A stretch of DNA of 64,000 nucleotides from Candidatus Obscuribacter sp. (GCA_021772095.1 JADYXR010000139.1:62001-126000); one strand, 5' to 3'. Shown: positions 1-9,768, counted from the stretch's first letter. Program-made: numbers and translations. Notes: generated by a model not told the origin, from the letters alone.

Positions 1-48
1 GCATCGCCCGGTGATACCACTTTTAGTGTCATAAGCGGGAAGGTAAAT

Positions 49-504
49 ATGGACAGCGAACGCACAATCATCATTAAAGAAAAGTCCGAAGGTGGCGCGT
101 TGAAACTCGCTGCAATCGTGGCTCTTGTCGTGACGAGCCCGTTTTGGCTGATCCTGGGTGTGGTTGTCGCAGGCTGTATTACCGGTGTTTTGACACAGGG
201 CGGCGCCTGGCCGTTTATCATCCTCTTCGCACTGAGTATGGTGCCAATCGTGAGAGATAGATTGTCCGGCAAGAACGACGCGAAGTTGCTCCAGGAGCGC
301 ATCCGCCACCTTGAGCTCGAAGCCAGTGCAGCACGACTGGAACTGGCCCAATTGCATGAAACAATCGCGTTCGACACAACGTTAAAGTTGCATGCCGAAC
401 AGAACAATGTCAAACAGCCGAAACCAACTGCAGCGACAGCGACCGTTGTAGACGCCGCTGTTAAGCGCCAGTTGGCAGTCCGCTCCGCAGGTTTCGATCA
501 ATAG
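49..504 (+). CDS. Small membrane protein with C-terminal coiled coil, unknown function
   Basis: 151 residues. Two hydrophobic segments are visible at about residues 18-43 and 50-66, followed by a charged heptad-like stretch (about 78-108) that should form a coiled coil, then an Ala/Thr-rich tail. The ATG is preceded by GGAAGGT at good spacing, so this start is well supported. The layout (short N-terminus, TM hairpin, cytoplasmic coiled coil) resembles small envelope-stress or scaffold proteins in shape only. I do not recognise the family. It points away from galE, which is on the opposite strand (convergent). Confidence 0.7.
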   Translation: MDSERTIIIKEKSEGGALKLAAIVALVVTSPFWLILGVVVAGCITGVLTQGGAWPFIILFALSMVPIVRDRLSGKNDAKLLQERIRHLELEASAARLELAQLHETIAFDTTLKLHAEQNNVKQPKPTAATATVVDAAVKRQLAVRSAGFDQ

Positions 505-670
505 CCTCGAGACGATTCAATTAATAATTTGCGACCGTGTTCGTTTCGAAAACACACGTTTCGAGTGGCTATTTCGCGGTCACGTTTAAACTTGCCTCTC
601 GCGCAACTGCATGGGGCGATGCTTAAGTTGCCATCAGCTCCTGGTTCCAATACAATTCATTTAAAACGCA

Positions 671-1654
671 TCAATACTTGCGATTCGATTCCCAATTCCA
701 AGCCGTCTCGATAATCGATCTAAGATCGTACTTCGGCGTCCACCCGATTACTTCGGTCGCACGCTTATGATCGGCGAACAACGCCACGGCGTCTCCTGCT
801 CTTCGTGGACACACCTTCACTGGGATGTCTCGACCGCTCACCTCTTTGCACAAATCAATCACCTGTTTCACCGAGGCGCCGACCGACGAGCCCAGATTGA
901 TCTCGGTTTTGGCCCCTGATTCCAATTTGTCGAATGCCAGAAGATGCGCGTCGGCGATATCGTTGACGTGAACATAATCGCGCACGCAGGTTCCGTCTTC
1001 GGTCTCATAGTCGTCGCCGAAGATCGAAAGCACCTCGCGTTTTTTTAACGCGGTCTGCAGCGCCAGTGGGATCAGATGCGTCTCGGGATCATGGCTTTCG
1101 CCGATTTCTCCTGAGTCATCGCAGCCGGAGGCGTTGAAGTAGCGCAGGCTGACATACGACCAGCCGGTCGTCGCGAGCGCCTGGATTGCTTTTTCGGCAA
1201 TGTATTTAGTGTTGCCATAGACGCTGACCGGCTTCTGGGGATGGTCTTCGTCAATCGGGCAATAGTTCGGATTGCCGTAAGTCGCACAGCTAGAGGAAAA
1301 GACAATCTTTTTGACGCCGGCTTCGTCCATCGCTTTGAACAGATTAATTGCGCCAATGACATTGTTGTCGAAGTATTTGAACGGCTGCTCCTGCGATTCG
1401 CCGACATAAGCGCTGGCAGCGAAGTGCACGACCGCGCTGATGTCGTGTTTTCGGAAAAGTGAACGGGCGAATTCCAGGTCGCCGATGTCGTTTTCAAAGA
1501 AGTGAATTCTTTCAGTGTCCGGTAACGATTCCCGATGACCGACGCTCAAATTGTCAACAGCGATAACTTGCCCAGCGCTTTTCGCGTTCAAAAATCGTCT
1601 GACGAAATGGCTGCCAATGTAGCCCGCAGCGCCGGTTACGAGTATGTTGCTCAC
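671..1654 (-). CDS. galE: UDP-glucose 4-epimerase
   Basis: Interconverts UDP-glucose and UDP-galactose with bound NAD, feeding surface polysaccharide synthesis. It is an extended short-chain dehydrogenase. The NAD-binding motif GAAGYIGSH is at the very N-terminus, and the catalytic pair is in SVYGNTKYIAEK (Tyr-x-x-x-Lys). The RYFNASGCD and CVRDYVHVNDIA blocks are typical of GalE. I chose the GTG at 1654, with GGAAGGAA and AGGA upstream, over the ATG at 1690. The longer form adds 12 residues before the Rossmann strand that the family does not need. Length is 327 residues, usual for GalE. It is divergent from the 7TM-HD gene across a 141-base gap. Confidence 0.93.
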   Translation of the reverse strand: MSNILVTGAAGYIGSHFVRRFLNAKSAGQVIAVDNLSVGHRESLPDTERIHFFENDIGDLEFARSLFRKHDISAVVHFAASAYVGESQEQPFKYFDNNVIGAINLFKAMDEAGVKKIVFSSSCATYGNPNYCPIDEDHPQKPVSVYGNTKYIAEKAIQALATTGWSYVSLRYFNASGCDDSGEIGESHDPETHLIPLALQTALKKREVLSIFGDDYETEDGTCVRDYVHVNDIADAHLLAFDKLESGAKTEINLGSSVGASVKQVIDLCKEVSGRDIPVKVCPRRAGDAVALFADHKRATEVIGWTPKYDLRSIIETAWNWESNRKY

Positions 1655-1795
1655 GTCCTGATTTCCTTCCCGATGAACCCAATAAAACAATAACCCGTTT
1701 GCCAGAAATATACTTAGGAGTAAGATGAATGTTTGAGGGGTAATTTATACGTTCGCCTCATTCGATGATGACGAGCGAGTGCCCTCGGGTGGCAT

Positions 1796-4378
1796 GTGAG
1801 CACATCGCAAAGCAACGGACCAAACACTGGAAATAATCCACAGTTCACCCATAACGATGAGCTGCATCACGCTATCTTCCCGTCTGGTCGCGACTTTTTC
1901 GCCTGGCTGACGATTGGAATAATCGGGGCGATTTTGCTGTTTCTTTCGCTGACGGCTGGCGAGTTGTTCTCGCCGGGTGTTTCAACAGGCGATGTTGCCG
2001 AAAAAGATATTCTTGCAGGTCAAAACGCCACGATTGTCGATCCGATCGCCACGTCATTGGCGGTGGAGCATGTTCGGCAGCATGTGATTCCGGATTTTGT
2101 GATTGACAGACAAAACGACCAGAAGACTCTGGACGCAATGAATCAGCGCTTTTCCGGTATCAAAAGTCTTCAGGACGTGGGCGTCGGTAATGACCCTCAA
2201 ATCACCGCGATCGGAATGGGACCGCGCGAACATGTTTTTGTTTTGACCTGCAGTGATTCCGATTACAAGACTCTTTTCGATGACTCTGGCACGACCAATG
2301 AATACATTCACCTGATCAGAGGACGATTGGAATCTAAACCTATGGTCGCGAAAGGACGTGCTCGTGCCGCTTCTGCGCCATCGGCCGCTGATGTTTTAAA
2401 ACGCCAACGCGAAATCTTTGTTCAGTATAAGAAGGACCATCCTGATGTGAGTAAGGAGCAGGTCTACATCGCGGCTGCTGTGAGACCGGCTGAACTGCTG
2501 GCTTTTGGAGATGTGGTACTCGGTGCAACCAATCGAGTTTTGCAACAGTACCCGCGATTTCCTGTCAAAGAAAAGAACGAATGGCAGAAAGTCGTAATTG
2601 AATTTTTACCTGACCAGTGGAATCGCGACCTGCGAGCTGAAGCCTCGGCCTTGATTTGCGATGGTCTTGAACCCAACCTCGTCATCGATCCGAGTGCGAC
2701 CAAGACGAAAGCTGATGCTGCCGTCCGTGCACTGATGCCGGTCATGAAGGAGATCAAGCAAGGCGATATTGTAATCAAAAAAGGCGAAGTGATCACTGAA
2801 GATCGCCAGGACTTGCTCCGGGTGCTGTCAGTGAAGAGTGTGAAAAGCACTGCATTGATCCTGGTGCTTGGCATATCGCTGATGGCGGCACTTGGATTTT
2901 CCGGATTGTTTTTACTTACGTATGAACCAAAACATTTCTTCTCGACCACATCGATTGCGCTCATGTACACAATCGGAATCGTTACGTCAGTGGCTACAAG
3001 CCTCTTGGGTGCTAGCTATCCGGAGTTTGTGCCAATTCCTGCCGCGGCATTGCTTCTGACGATCTTCTTTCGCCGGCGAGTTGCGTTGGCGTTGATTTTG
3101 CCAATTATTATCCTTCTGTTTGTGGAAGGATATCTGCCTGGTGGCCATTTGCTGGCTCTATCCACTGCCGCAATTTCGGCGATTCTGACATACTCGAAAC
3201 GCCGGAATTCGCTGGTCTACACCGGTTTCATCGTAGGTGTTTCGCAACTCCTGGGATTTCTGTGTGCTTGCGGAATCGCCAAAGCTCTGCCGTTTGTTTT
3301 CGGTGAAAGAGTGACACCATACTTGGTGTCCTGGCTGCCTAACATGACGCCGGATTTTCAAATGCTTGGTCTTCAATTCGCTGGAGGGATCGCCTCGTCC
3401 ATCATCGCGATTGGCTCATTGCCTTTCCTTGAGAACATATTTGGTTTAGTCACTCCATATCGATTGATTGAACTTACAGATGCCGAGCAACCATTGCTTC
3501 GCCAGTTGGAAGAGAAAGCGCCTGGAACATATCAGCACAGTCTGGCTGTGGCTAACCTCGCAGAGGCAGGCGCCAAGGCAATTCACGTGGACGCTAACCT
3601 GGTGAGAGCGGGAGCGCTCTATCACGATATCGGCAAAATGGTGAAGGCACGTTTCTTCATCGAGAATCAACTTGGCGCTGCTAACCCTCACGATTCGATG
3701 ACACCCGAAGAGAGTCGAGATCGAGTGCTGGCACACGTTACCGATGGTATCGAACTCGCGCATAAATTCGCACTGCCGAAAGCCGTCGAAGATTTCATTC
3801 CTATGCACCAGGGCACCACTCTGATGGCATACTTCTATCATAAGGCTTGTCAGCGAGACGGTGTCGAAAATGTCGATGCCAACTTCTTCCGATATCCTGG
3901 TCCAAAACCAAACACGAAAGAAACTGCCATCGTTATGCTTGCAGATGTTTCCGAAGCAGTAACGCACTCGATGAAGGATCCAACGGAATTAGAAGTCGAT
4001 GAAGCCATCGATAGAGTATTCGAAAACCGCTGGGCTGATGGACAGTTTCTTGACTCTACACTTACCTATGATGAGTTGCAGCGCGTCAGACTAGCCTTTG
4101 TTCGCGTCTGGAGAACATTGCACCATGATCGTTTGAAATACCCATCAACAACGACTGGACGAATGGCGGTAGCACCAGAAGTGGTGACTGCAACCGCTTC
4201 AACTCCTACCGCCCTTGCAGTCGCCACCTTGCCTAAACAAGAAGAGAAGCCGCACCCTGTCGAGCATGTCGAAGGTCCGTGCGATTGCGTAATCGCCGAG
4301 TTCGGTCCGCCTGATCAACCCGAAAGTATTCCCGCCGTGGTTGAACAAGAACAAGATTCACCGGCAGCAAAACAGTAA
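1796..4378 (+). CDS. pgpH: PgpH-type 7TM-HD c-di-AMP phosphodiesterase
   Basis: 860 residues with the full architecture of the PgpH/YqfF family. There is an N-terminal TM (about 35-58), a large extracytoplasmic 7TMR-HDED-like domain (about 65-340), a block of seven hydrophobic helices (about 350-570), and a cytoplasmic HD domain. HD metal-binding motifs are visible: YQHSLAVANLAE near 577 and YHDIGKM near 608. A Pro/Ala/Glu-rich tail follows. Characterised family members hydrolyse c-di-AMP to pApA. A diadenylate cyclase is encoded at 29.5 kb in this window, which supports that role. The start is GTG and the ribosome-binding site is weak, so the exact start is less certain than the gene. Confidence 0.88.
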   Translation: MSTSQSNGPNTGNNPQFTHNDELHHAIFPSGRDFFAWLTIGIIGAILLFLSLTAGELFSPGVSTGDVAEKDILAGQNATIVDPIATSLAVEHVRQHVIPDFVIDRQNDQKTLDAMNQRFSGIKSLQDVGVGNDPQITAIGMGPREHVFVLTCSDSDYKTLFDDSGTTNEYIHLIRGRLESKPMVAKGRARAASAPSAADVLKRQREIFVQYKKDHPDVSKEQVYIAAAVRPAELLAFGDVVLGATNRVLQQYPRFPVKEKNEWQKVVIEFLPDQWNRDLRAEASALICDGLEPNLVIDPSATKTKADAAVRALMPVMKEIKQGDIVIKKGEVITEDRQDLLRVLSVKSVKSTALILVLGISLMAALGFSGLFLLTYEPKHFFSTTSIALMYTIGIVTSVATSLLGASYPEFVPIPAAALLLTIFFRRRVALALILPIIILLFVEGYLPGGHLLALSTAAISAILTYSKRRNSLVYTGFIVGVSQLLGFLCACGIAKALPFVFGERVTPYLVSWLPNMTPDFQMLGLQFAGGIASSIIAIGSLPFLENIFGLVTPYRLIELTDAEQPLLRQLEEKAPGTYQHSLAVANLAEAGAKAIHVDANLVRAGALYHDIGKMVKARFFIENQLGAANPHDSMTPEESRDRVLAHVTDGIELAHKFALPKAVEDFIPMHQGTTLMAYFYHKACQRDGVENVDANFFRYPGPKPNTKETAIVMLADVSEAVTHSMKDPTELEVDEAIDRVFENRWADGQFLDSTLTYDELQRVRLAFVRVWRTLHHDRLKYPSTTTGRMAVAPEVVTATASTPTALAVATLPKQEEKPHPVEHVEGPCDCVIAEFGPPDQPESIPAVVEQEQDSPAAKQ

Positions 4379-4446
4379 CAATGCCGACAAGCGGCTTGGG
4401 TTCCAGCCAATTGTTAATGCGGACTGTTAAGGCAACCACCGTCAGA

Positions 4447-5685
4447 TTAAACAATTTGCTGAGATTGAACGTCAACTTCGCGCAGTCTAGTTCTCTCAGT
4501 GACGCCCATCATGTACAGCGCGTATTCGATGTCCGTATCTGATTTGACCGCAAAATCCAAAACCATTATGGCTTTGTCGGGCTCAATCAATTCTCTGTTT
4601 TTTAGATCAACGAGTCGGAGTGCAGAATACAAAACTTGATCTTCAACTGTTCCGGACGACGATAAAGATCGGCATAGATACAGGACTTGGTTGTAATTGA
4701 CACCAGCGCGCTCCTGAATTTCGACTGGCAATTTTCTGATATCAACTGCACCGACTGCCGAAAGAAGCTCCAATAACGCGCGAGATTGATTCAATGGCAA
4801 TCGGAACGTGCATGCTTCTGCTACAGCTCTAGTCGGCGAAACGCCTTTCGCGCGCACCTCAATAAGCGCTTCGCGAGCGCGTTCCAACTCAAGTGTATTG
4901 TTGTCGATCATCTCTTGAATGACAACAGCGGCCATCACGAACTCTTCAGGCAACTGGTGCGTATCAACAAGAGCCTTGCCGAAAGTCGAGTTGTGAGTGA
5001 TGTGTGCGAGTTGCGCTTCGCGAATTTGTCGATCGGTGGCAACACCAGCAGACAATAAAAGATCACCCATCAAAGGCGTATTTCTCAACGGTTGGCGTTT
5101 ATAACCACGATTGATTTGCAGCTTCTCCAGCCGTTCTTCGCGATCGCCAGCAAATCTAAGTGAATCAATTCCCTGGTTGCGCATAATCTGTCCGCGTCTA
5201 ACAAACTGCTGAATCAAAAGCGCACGATTGATGATCGCTTGCGAGATCAAATTCAAATGACAGAGAATATGACCAAGTGGAAGCCCCGTGCTGCTGCTCG
5301 CCTTCAGTGATTCTTCGACTCGTTCTTCATCGACATTTCCACTGTCGACCAACAGTTGTCCAAGCTTATTTGTTTCCTGTTCTTCCGGCTGAACCAAACC
5401 AGTCTTTCGAAAAGACTCTTCCAGAGTCAGTCTATTGGTGTGCGATGTTTTCAAAACTTCGACCGCATCTTTGCGCGTCAGCAATCGATCGTTGACCATG
5501 TACTGCAAATTCAAAGCGTTGCGAAGTTCGTTGTCGCTTAAGTAACCCGAGACTACGAGCACCTTTCCAATCGGCAAGCCTTCTTCTTCATAACGTTCGA
5601 GCGCATCTTTTATATATGTAGACGAAAGTATTCCGGCCTCCATCAGGAGATCGCCGAGGCGTACGTGCTGAGAATAGTCGCTCAC
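4447..5685 (-). CDS. Protein with three MshEN/GspE-N-like repeats, no ATPase domain
   Basis: 412 residues, no signal peptide or TM. Three stretches repeat one pattern: LGDLLMEAGIL...LPIGKVLVVSGYLSD (about 10-55), LGQLLVDSGNV...LPLGHILCHLNLIS (about 107-152) and MGDLLLSAGVA...FGKALVDTHQLPE (about 205-250). This is the pattern of the N-terminal domain of type II secretion/pilus ATPases (GspE-N/MshEN), where it can bind c-di-GMP. No Walker A or B motif is present. The conserved Gln of the ligand motif is not obvious in these copies, so ligand binding is unproven. It starts one base after rsmD stops on the same strand, so the two are probably co-transcribed. Function unknown; a regulatory or adaptor role is an inference. 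Confidence 0.75.
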   Translation of the reverse strand: MSDYSQHVRLGDLLMEAGILSSTYIKDALERYEEEGLPIGKVLVVSGYLSDNELRNALNLQYMVNDRLLTRKDAVEVLKTSHTNRLTLEESFRKTGLVQPEEQETNKLGQLLVDSGNVDEERVEESLKASSSTGLPLGHILCHLNLISQAIINRALLIQQFVRRGQIMRNQGIDSLRFAGDREERLEKLQINRGYKRQPLRNTPLMGDLLLSAGVATDRQIREAQLAHITHNSTFGKALVDTHQLPEEFVMAAVVIQEMIDNNTLELERAREALIEVRAKGVSPTRAVAEACTFRLPLNQSRALLELLSAVGAVDIRKLPVEIQERAGVNYNQVLYLCRSLSSSGTVEDQVLYSALRLVDLKNRELIEPDKAIMVLDFAVKSDTDIEYALYMMGVTERTRLREVDVQSQQIV

Positions 5686-5686
5686 T

Positions 5687-6256
5687 CTACTTCCTGGGTT
5701 TACTTGTATCTATTTCAAAAAACGAAAGGCATGTTTGACCATAATTACGTTCGCTAGTCATTTTTATGGACACTTTTTCCGGCATCGGAATTCGAGTGTC
5801 GATATTGTGCTCGATGATCAAAAGTCCGTTTGGGCTGAGCAATTCATACTTATCAACCAGGTTGATTACCATCTTCGCAAACGGACTGTCATAAGGTGGG
5901 TCCGCAAAAATGATATCGAATTTGTTGCCTTTCAGTTCGCCGATTTTTTCTCTGAAATCGCCCTGGACCACTCTGGCATTCTCAAACGCCAGCTTTTCAA
6001 AAGCGTTTAATATATTCGTTGCTAATTTGCGTTCGACTTCTATGGTTGTCAGATCTGCCGCTCCGCGACTGAGTGCCTCGATTCCCATCAATCCGGTTCC
6101 GCCGAACAGATCCAGAACCCTGGCTTCCGCTACGCGACCACCAAGTACGTTAAACAAAGCCTGTCTAATCTTTGAGGCAGTCGGGCGTACCTTCATTCCA
6201 GACGGACTGTCGATGGATTTCCCCTTCTTTCGTCCTCCGGTGATCTTCAGGCTCAT
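5687..6256 (-). CDS. rsmD: 16S rRNA (guanine(966)-N2)-methyltransferase
   Basis: Methylates G966 of 16S rRNA using S-adenosylmethionine during small-subunit assembly. Visible motifs are ITGGRKKG at the N-terminus, VRPTASKIRQALFNVL, the SAM-binding LDLFGGTGLMGIEALSRGA, and the catalytic FADPPYD. I chose the ATG at 6256, preceded by GGGAG, which gives 189 residues, the normal size. The open frame extends to 6367 but adds 37 residues with no family match. It lies directly upstream of the MshEN-repeat gene (1-base gap) and is divergent from nusB. Confidence 0.93.
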   Translation of the reverse strand: MSLKITGGRKKGKSIDSPSGMKVRPTASKIRQALFNVLGGRVAEARVLDLFGGTGLMGIEALSRGAADLTTIEVERKLATNILNAFEKLAFENARVVQGDFREKIGELKGNKFDIIFADPPYDSPFAKMVINLVDKYELLSPNGLLIIEHNIDTRIPMPEKVSIKMTSERNYGQTCLSFFEIDTSKPRK

Positions 6257-6561
6257 GTTTTTCGCTCCCGACGCTGGTAAACCGTTTCGTTCGTCCGGTT
6301 TCCTCGACTTACCCTGTTTTCGATTGGTCAGAAAAATTGCGCGAAAATCTGACTTCTCGATATCCAAGCTTACACTGTGATGGGGTTTCGGTCACTCCTG
6401 CCATCGTTTTTGATACTGAATATCAGTCGAATTGTCAGGCGGAAACGCCCTTAACATGAGCGCAATACTAAGCCCTGGAGAGTCTCAGGTTGTCATAATG
6501 CCGTGATACCATGAGTCTTTACTGTTGTTCTCATGCAAAGTGGGAACTTTGGGGACCTTAT

Positions 6562-7347
6562 ATGCAGGCACGGCGAATCGCGCGTGAACTGGCAGTGATA
6601 GTGCTGCCGCAGTTACCGAAAAACCAGACCAAAATTGACAAACTGGAGCTGGAAGACATCGTCGGACGCGCCGTCATGATGTTGCAAGGGCATGTCAAAG
6701 ACATCTTGGAAAACGCTGCAGCCGAGCTCAGCAAAGTTTCCAACAGTCTTGACGAGCTTGAGATCACTCACCCTGACAATCGAAAAAAGCTTGAAAATTT
6801 CCATCCGGTCCAGATGACAAGCGCACAGTTGAGGACAGAACTGCAACATATCGACAGAGCTGTCGGCATGCTCTCCGAGGCGCTGGATATTCCTGAGATG
6901 ACCATGCACGGCGGTCGCACCCGCATCGATGTGCCTTGTTCCAAGTGCAAGCATGTGTCGTCTGTGATATTGGATCGCAACGATAAGTCCGAAGTGAGAA
7001 ATTTTCTAATCGAACTGCTCACAATTTATGTGAGCCGACGCGACGATATCGATGCAGTGATTCGAGCTGCCAAGTCGAAATGGAAAGTCGAACGCATGGT
7101 CAGCATCGATCGCGACATCTTGAGATTAGCTTGTACTGAAGCGTTCTTCATGTCAGAGATTCCTGTGAAGGTTGCCATCAACGAAGCCGTTGAACTTTGT
7201 CATCGATTTGCTGACGAGCGCGCCGCGAAATTCATCAATGGAATTCTTGGCGATCTGGTTGAAGAAGCCGAGTATTTTAGAGAAACTGGCGAATTGCGAA
7301 GCGGAACCGAGATTTTCACGCCCACTAATGGCGAACAAGTCGTATAA
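6562..7347 (+). CDS. nusB: Transcription antitermination factor NusB, enlarged form
   Basis: NusB works with NusE (S10) at boxA sites to prevent premature termination, notably in rRNA operons. The N-terminal ARRIARELAV and the C-terminal half (DRDILRLACTEAFF, VAINEAVELCHRFADERAAK, FINGILGDL) are clear family signatures. At 261 residues it is much longer than typical NusB (about 140-160). The extra is a roughly 100-residue helical insert after the first helix, ending near a lone C-x-x-C (CSKC). I chose the ATG at 6562, with GGGGA seven bases upstream, over the ATG at 6511. ftsY follows 45 bases downstream in the same direction. Confidence 0.9.
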   Translation: MQARRIARELAVIVLPQLPKNQTKIDKLELEDIVGRAVMMLQGHVKDILENAAAELSKVSNSLDELEITHPDNRKKLENFHPVQMTSAQLRTELQHIDRAVGMLSEALDIPEMTMHGGRTRIDVPCSKCKHVSSVILDRNDKSEVRNFLIELLTIYVSRRDDIDAVIRAAKSKWKVERMVSIDRDILRLACTEAFFMSEIPVKVAINEAVELCHRFADERAAKFINGILGDLVEEAEYFRETGELRSGTEIFTPTNGEQVV

Positions 7348-7392
7348 CCGCCAGTCGAGAAATTGTGTTGGGATACAAGGGAGCAACTTTAA

Positions 7393-8724
7393 ATGGTTGA
7401 TGAATCCGAGGACCGCAAAGGCTTTTGGGGATCTACTCTATCGAAGCTGAAGTCGGCGTTATCAAAAACTAAAACCCAAATCGTCGGCGGGATCGAAGGC
7501 GAAGAGGAAGTTGATCCAACAGATGCACAGGCATATTCTGGCGAAAATCAGATTGAGCAGGAAGTGCAGCACGTCGAAGCGGCGCGAACAGAAGCGCGGA
7601 CCGACACTGTGACTGAAACTGACCATAGTGTCAGAACTGAAACCACGATTGAAACTAGAACCGAAACAGTAACAGAGACCACAAGAGAAACTGGTTCTGA
7701 ACCCCAGACTGCTTACGTGGATCAGCAAGCCTTATACGTCGAGCAACAAGCCCATTACGCCGAACAGCTAGCCGACGAGCCAGTCGTGGAGCATTCGACG
7801 GTCGCAGTCGCTGCTGTTAGCGAGTCCGTTCATTCACCCGTTGCAGTTAAGACGGCACCACACGTGGTGCCTGTCGCCCCGGTTGAAACGGGCGGCCATG
7901 CAACTACGATCGATCAAGAATTTCTTGAAGATCTCGAGGAAAAGCTGATCAAATCTGACATTGGGTTGTCCAATGTTCAAACTTTGATCACCCACATGCG
8001 CAAAGAATCGCGTGGGAAAACCTGGACCACTCGTGACGTAGTTAATTTTCTCAAGAAAGAATTTCAAGCTATTTTGAAAACGGCACCATCGCCGGAATTG
8101 AAATACACTCCTGGAAAAGTCAACATCTACATGGTTGTCGGAGTGAATGGCACCGGCAAGACTACCAGCATTGGTAAGTTGAGCTGGCGCTTTAAACAGC
8201 AAGGTAAAAAGGTTTTGTTGGCCGCCGGCGATACGTTCCGTGCTGCTGCTGAATCGCAATTGGAGATCTGGTCCCAGCGCGCAGGCGTAGATATAGTGCG
8301 CCTCGGCGAGAACGCTGATCCTGGCGCTGTTGTATTTACCGCAATCGAGCGTGCGAAAAAAGAAAATTACGATTGCCTCTTAATTGATACTGCAGGTCGT
8401 CTCCATAATAAAACAAACTTGATGGCGGAACTGGCGAAGATTCGCGGCGTCGTCGAAAAACACGGAGCTGGACTGCCTCTTGAGTGCATGCTCGTTCTCG
8501 ACGCATCGACCGGACAAAACGGATTGCAACAAGCGAAACTGTTCACCGAAGTCTGCAAATTGACTGGCGTCATTCTAACGAAACTGGATGGTACCGCAAA
8601 AGGCGGTGTCGTATTCAGTATCGCTCGCGATTTGAAAATTCCGGTGAAACTGATCGGACTTGGCGAACAAATGGACGAGCTGCGCGATTTCGAGCCTGAG
8701 TTATTCGTCGAAGCACTTTTCTAG
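7393..8724 (+). CDS. ftsY: Signal recognition particle receptor FtsY
   Basis: SRP-receptor GTPase that docks ribosome-SRP complexes at the inner membrane. Residues about 30-175 form a Glu/Thr-rich acidic A domain that resembles a repetitive linker. The N domain follows, then the G domain with GVNGTGKTT (P-loop, about 250), AAGDTFRAAA, LIDTAGR (about 330) and TKLDGTAKGG (about 395), ending with GLGEQMDELRDFEPE. All SRP-GTPase motifs are intact. AAGGGAG precedes the ATG. The last 24 bases overlap the 3' end of the convergent membrane-protein gene on the other strand. Confidence 0.96.
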   Translation: MVDESEDRKGFWGSTLSKLKSALSKTKTQIVGGIEGEEEVDPTDAQAYSGENQIEQEVQHVEAARTEARTDTVTETDHSVRTETTIETRTETVTETTRETGSEPQTAYVDQQALYVEQQAHYAEQLADEPVVEHSTVAVAAVSESVHSPVAVKTAPHVVPVAPVETGGHATTIDQEFLEDLEEKLIKSDIGLSNVQTLITHMRKESRGKTWTTRDVVNFLKKEFQAILKTAPSPELKYTPGKVNIYMVVGVNGTGKTTSIGKLSWRFKQQGKKVLLAAGDTFRAAAESQLEIWSQRAGVDIVRLGENADPGAVVFTAIERAKKENYDCLLIDTAGRLHNKTNLMAELAKIRGVVEKHGAGLPLECMLVLDASTGQNGLQQAKLFTEVCKLTGVILTKLDGTAKGGVVFSIARDLKIPVKLIGLGEQMDELRDFEPELFVEALF

Positions 8725-9756
8725 ATTCGTTCGCGAACAGGTCTCGGGCTCGATGGTGAGCCGTTCATTGCCGCGTGTTAGCGACCGTGCCGCCTGGTGC
8801 TGAAGTTGTTTGCTTGCCACATATCCGCCGGCGATCGGTGCGATGACAGACAAGGACAATGCCGCGATTCCGCCGATATAATCTACCCAGTTTACCAACG
8901 CGGTGTTGCTGAATGCCAGCCATATTTGCGTCCCAGCCAGAGCGGGCAGCAGAGCCGCATTGGCAAGAATAATCGGGGACCAGATAATCGTAGAGATACT
9001 ACTGGCGGTGCCACCTCGAAGTGCGTTTAATTGCTTAACGGCTAAATACGAAGTCCCGAACATGATCGAACTGACGATCAGAAAAGTGCTATGGAAGTTG
9101 GCGCCATGAAGCAATCCTGAGAAAACCAGCAATGTAGCGACGATTGGAACAGCCGCGAAACTGCGCATCATTGGAACTAAAACCTTGCGAGCTCCAATGG
9201 TTTGATTCAAGCCTTTGAATGCGTTCTCCGCAATTTTGGTGCTCATGAAAGCGAGTGCAAAACAACCTACGTTCCAGGCGAGCAGCAGACCGCCGTCGGA
9301 AAAGTTCACCGGCTTCCCATCTATAGCGATTAGACTGACGCCGGAAAGATACAGCAAGATCGCCGACCAATGCGCGATCTTCCAGGCGTTGCCACCATCA
9401 GACATCAATCGTTTGTAAGTGAACAACATGCTGAACACTATGCATGGAACGGAGAAGAATCCGAAGATAAGAGCCGCGTGTGAAGGCATGGTCGAGAGAC
9501 CCGCAAGCTCGGCTATTCTTGCGCTGAGCGTATATTGAAGCGATGAAAAAATTACGACTGCACCACTGGCGCTGGCACTGGTTGAAATGATTCCCCATGG
9601 AAGGGCTATCCATCCCGGCGGACGTGGATGGGTTTTTGCCACCACATTTTTTCCGTCCAGCAAAGTGACGGCAGCCATCCATTTCTCTTCTTTAGCACTC
9701 GGGTCACTGGCGACTTCCCAAGCATGATTTTCGATGTTTCGATCCGTGGATAGCAT
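8701..9756 (-). CDS. Polytopic membrane protein, paralogue of the next gene
   Basis: 351 residues with about eight hydrophobic segments after a soluble N-terminal stretch of about 50 residues. It shares the N-terminal motif AWEVASDPSAKEEKW...TLLDGK with the gene at 9769-10830 (AWGVASDPSASEKKW...TLLDGK), and the pair also has a matching TM layout. They are therefore tandem duplicates. AGGGA precedes the ATG. It starts 12 bases after the upstream paralogue stops, so they form an operon. The 3' end overlaps ftsY by 24 bases in convergent orientation. I do not recognise a transporter or enzyme motif. Confidence 0.75.
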   Translation of the reverse strand: MLSTDRNIENHAWEVASDPSAKEEKWMAAVTLLDGKNVVAKTHPRPPGWIALPWGIISTSASASGAVVIFSSLQYTLSARIAELAGLSTMPSHAALIFGFFSVPCIVFSMLFTYKRLMSDGGNAWKIAHWSAILLYLSGVSLIAIDGKPVNFSDGGLLLAWNVGCFALAFMSTKIAENAFKGLNQTIGARKVLVPMMRSFAAVPIVATLLVFSGLLHGANFHSTFLIVSSIMFGTSYLAVKQLNALRGGTASSISTIIWSPIILANAALLPALAGTQIWLAFSNTALVNWVDYIGGIAALSLSVIAPIAGGYVASKQLQHQAARSLTRGNERLTIEPETCSRTNLEKCFDE

Positions 9757-9768
9757 GGTGCAGGATCC

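Noticed and set aside
529-714. A 61-codon plus-strand frame between the first gene and galE
   Set aside because: It overlaps the galE 3' end, has no ribosome-binding site and an Arg/Ser-rich, non-coding composition.
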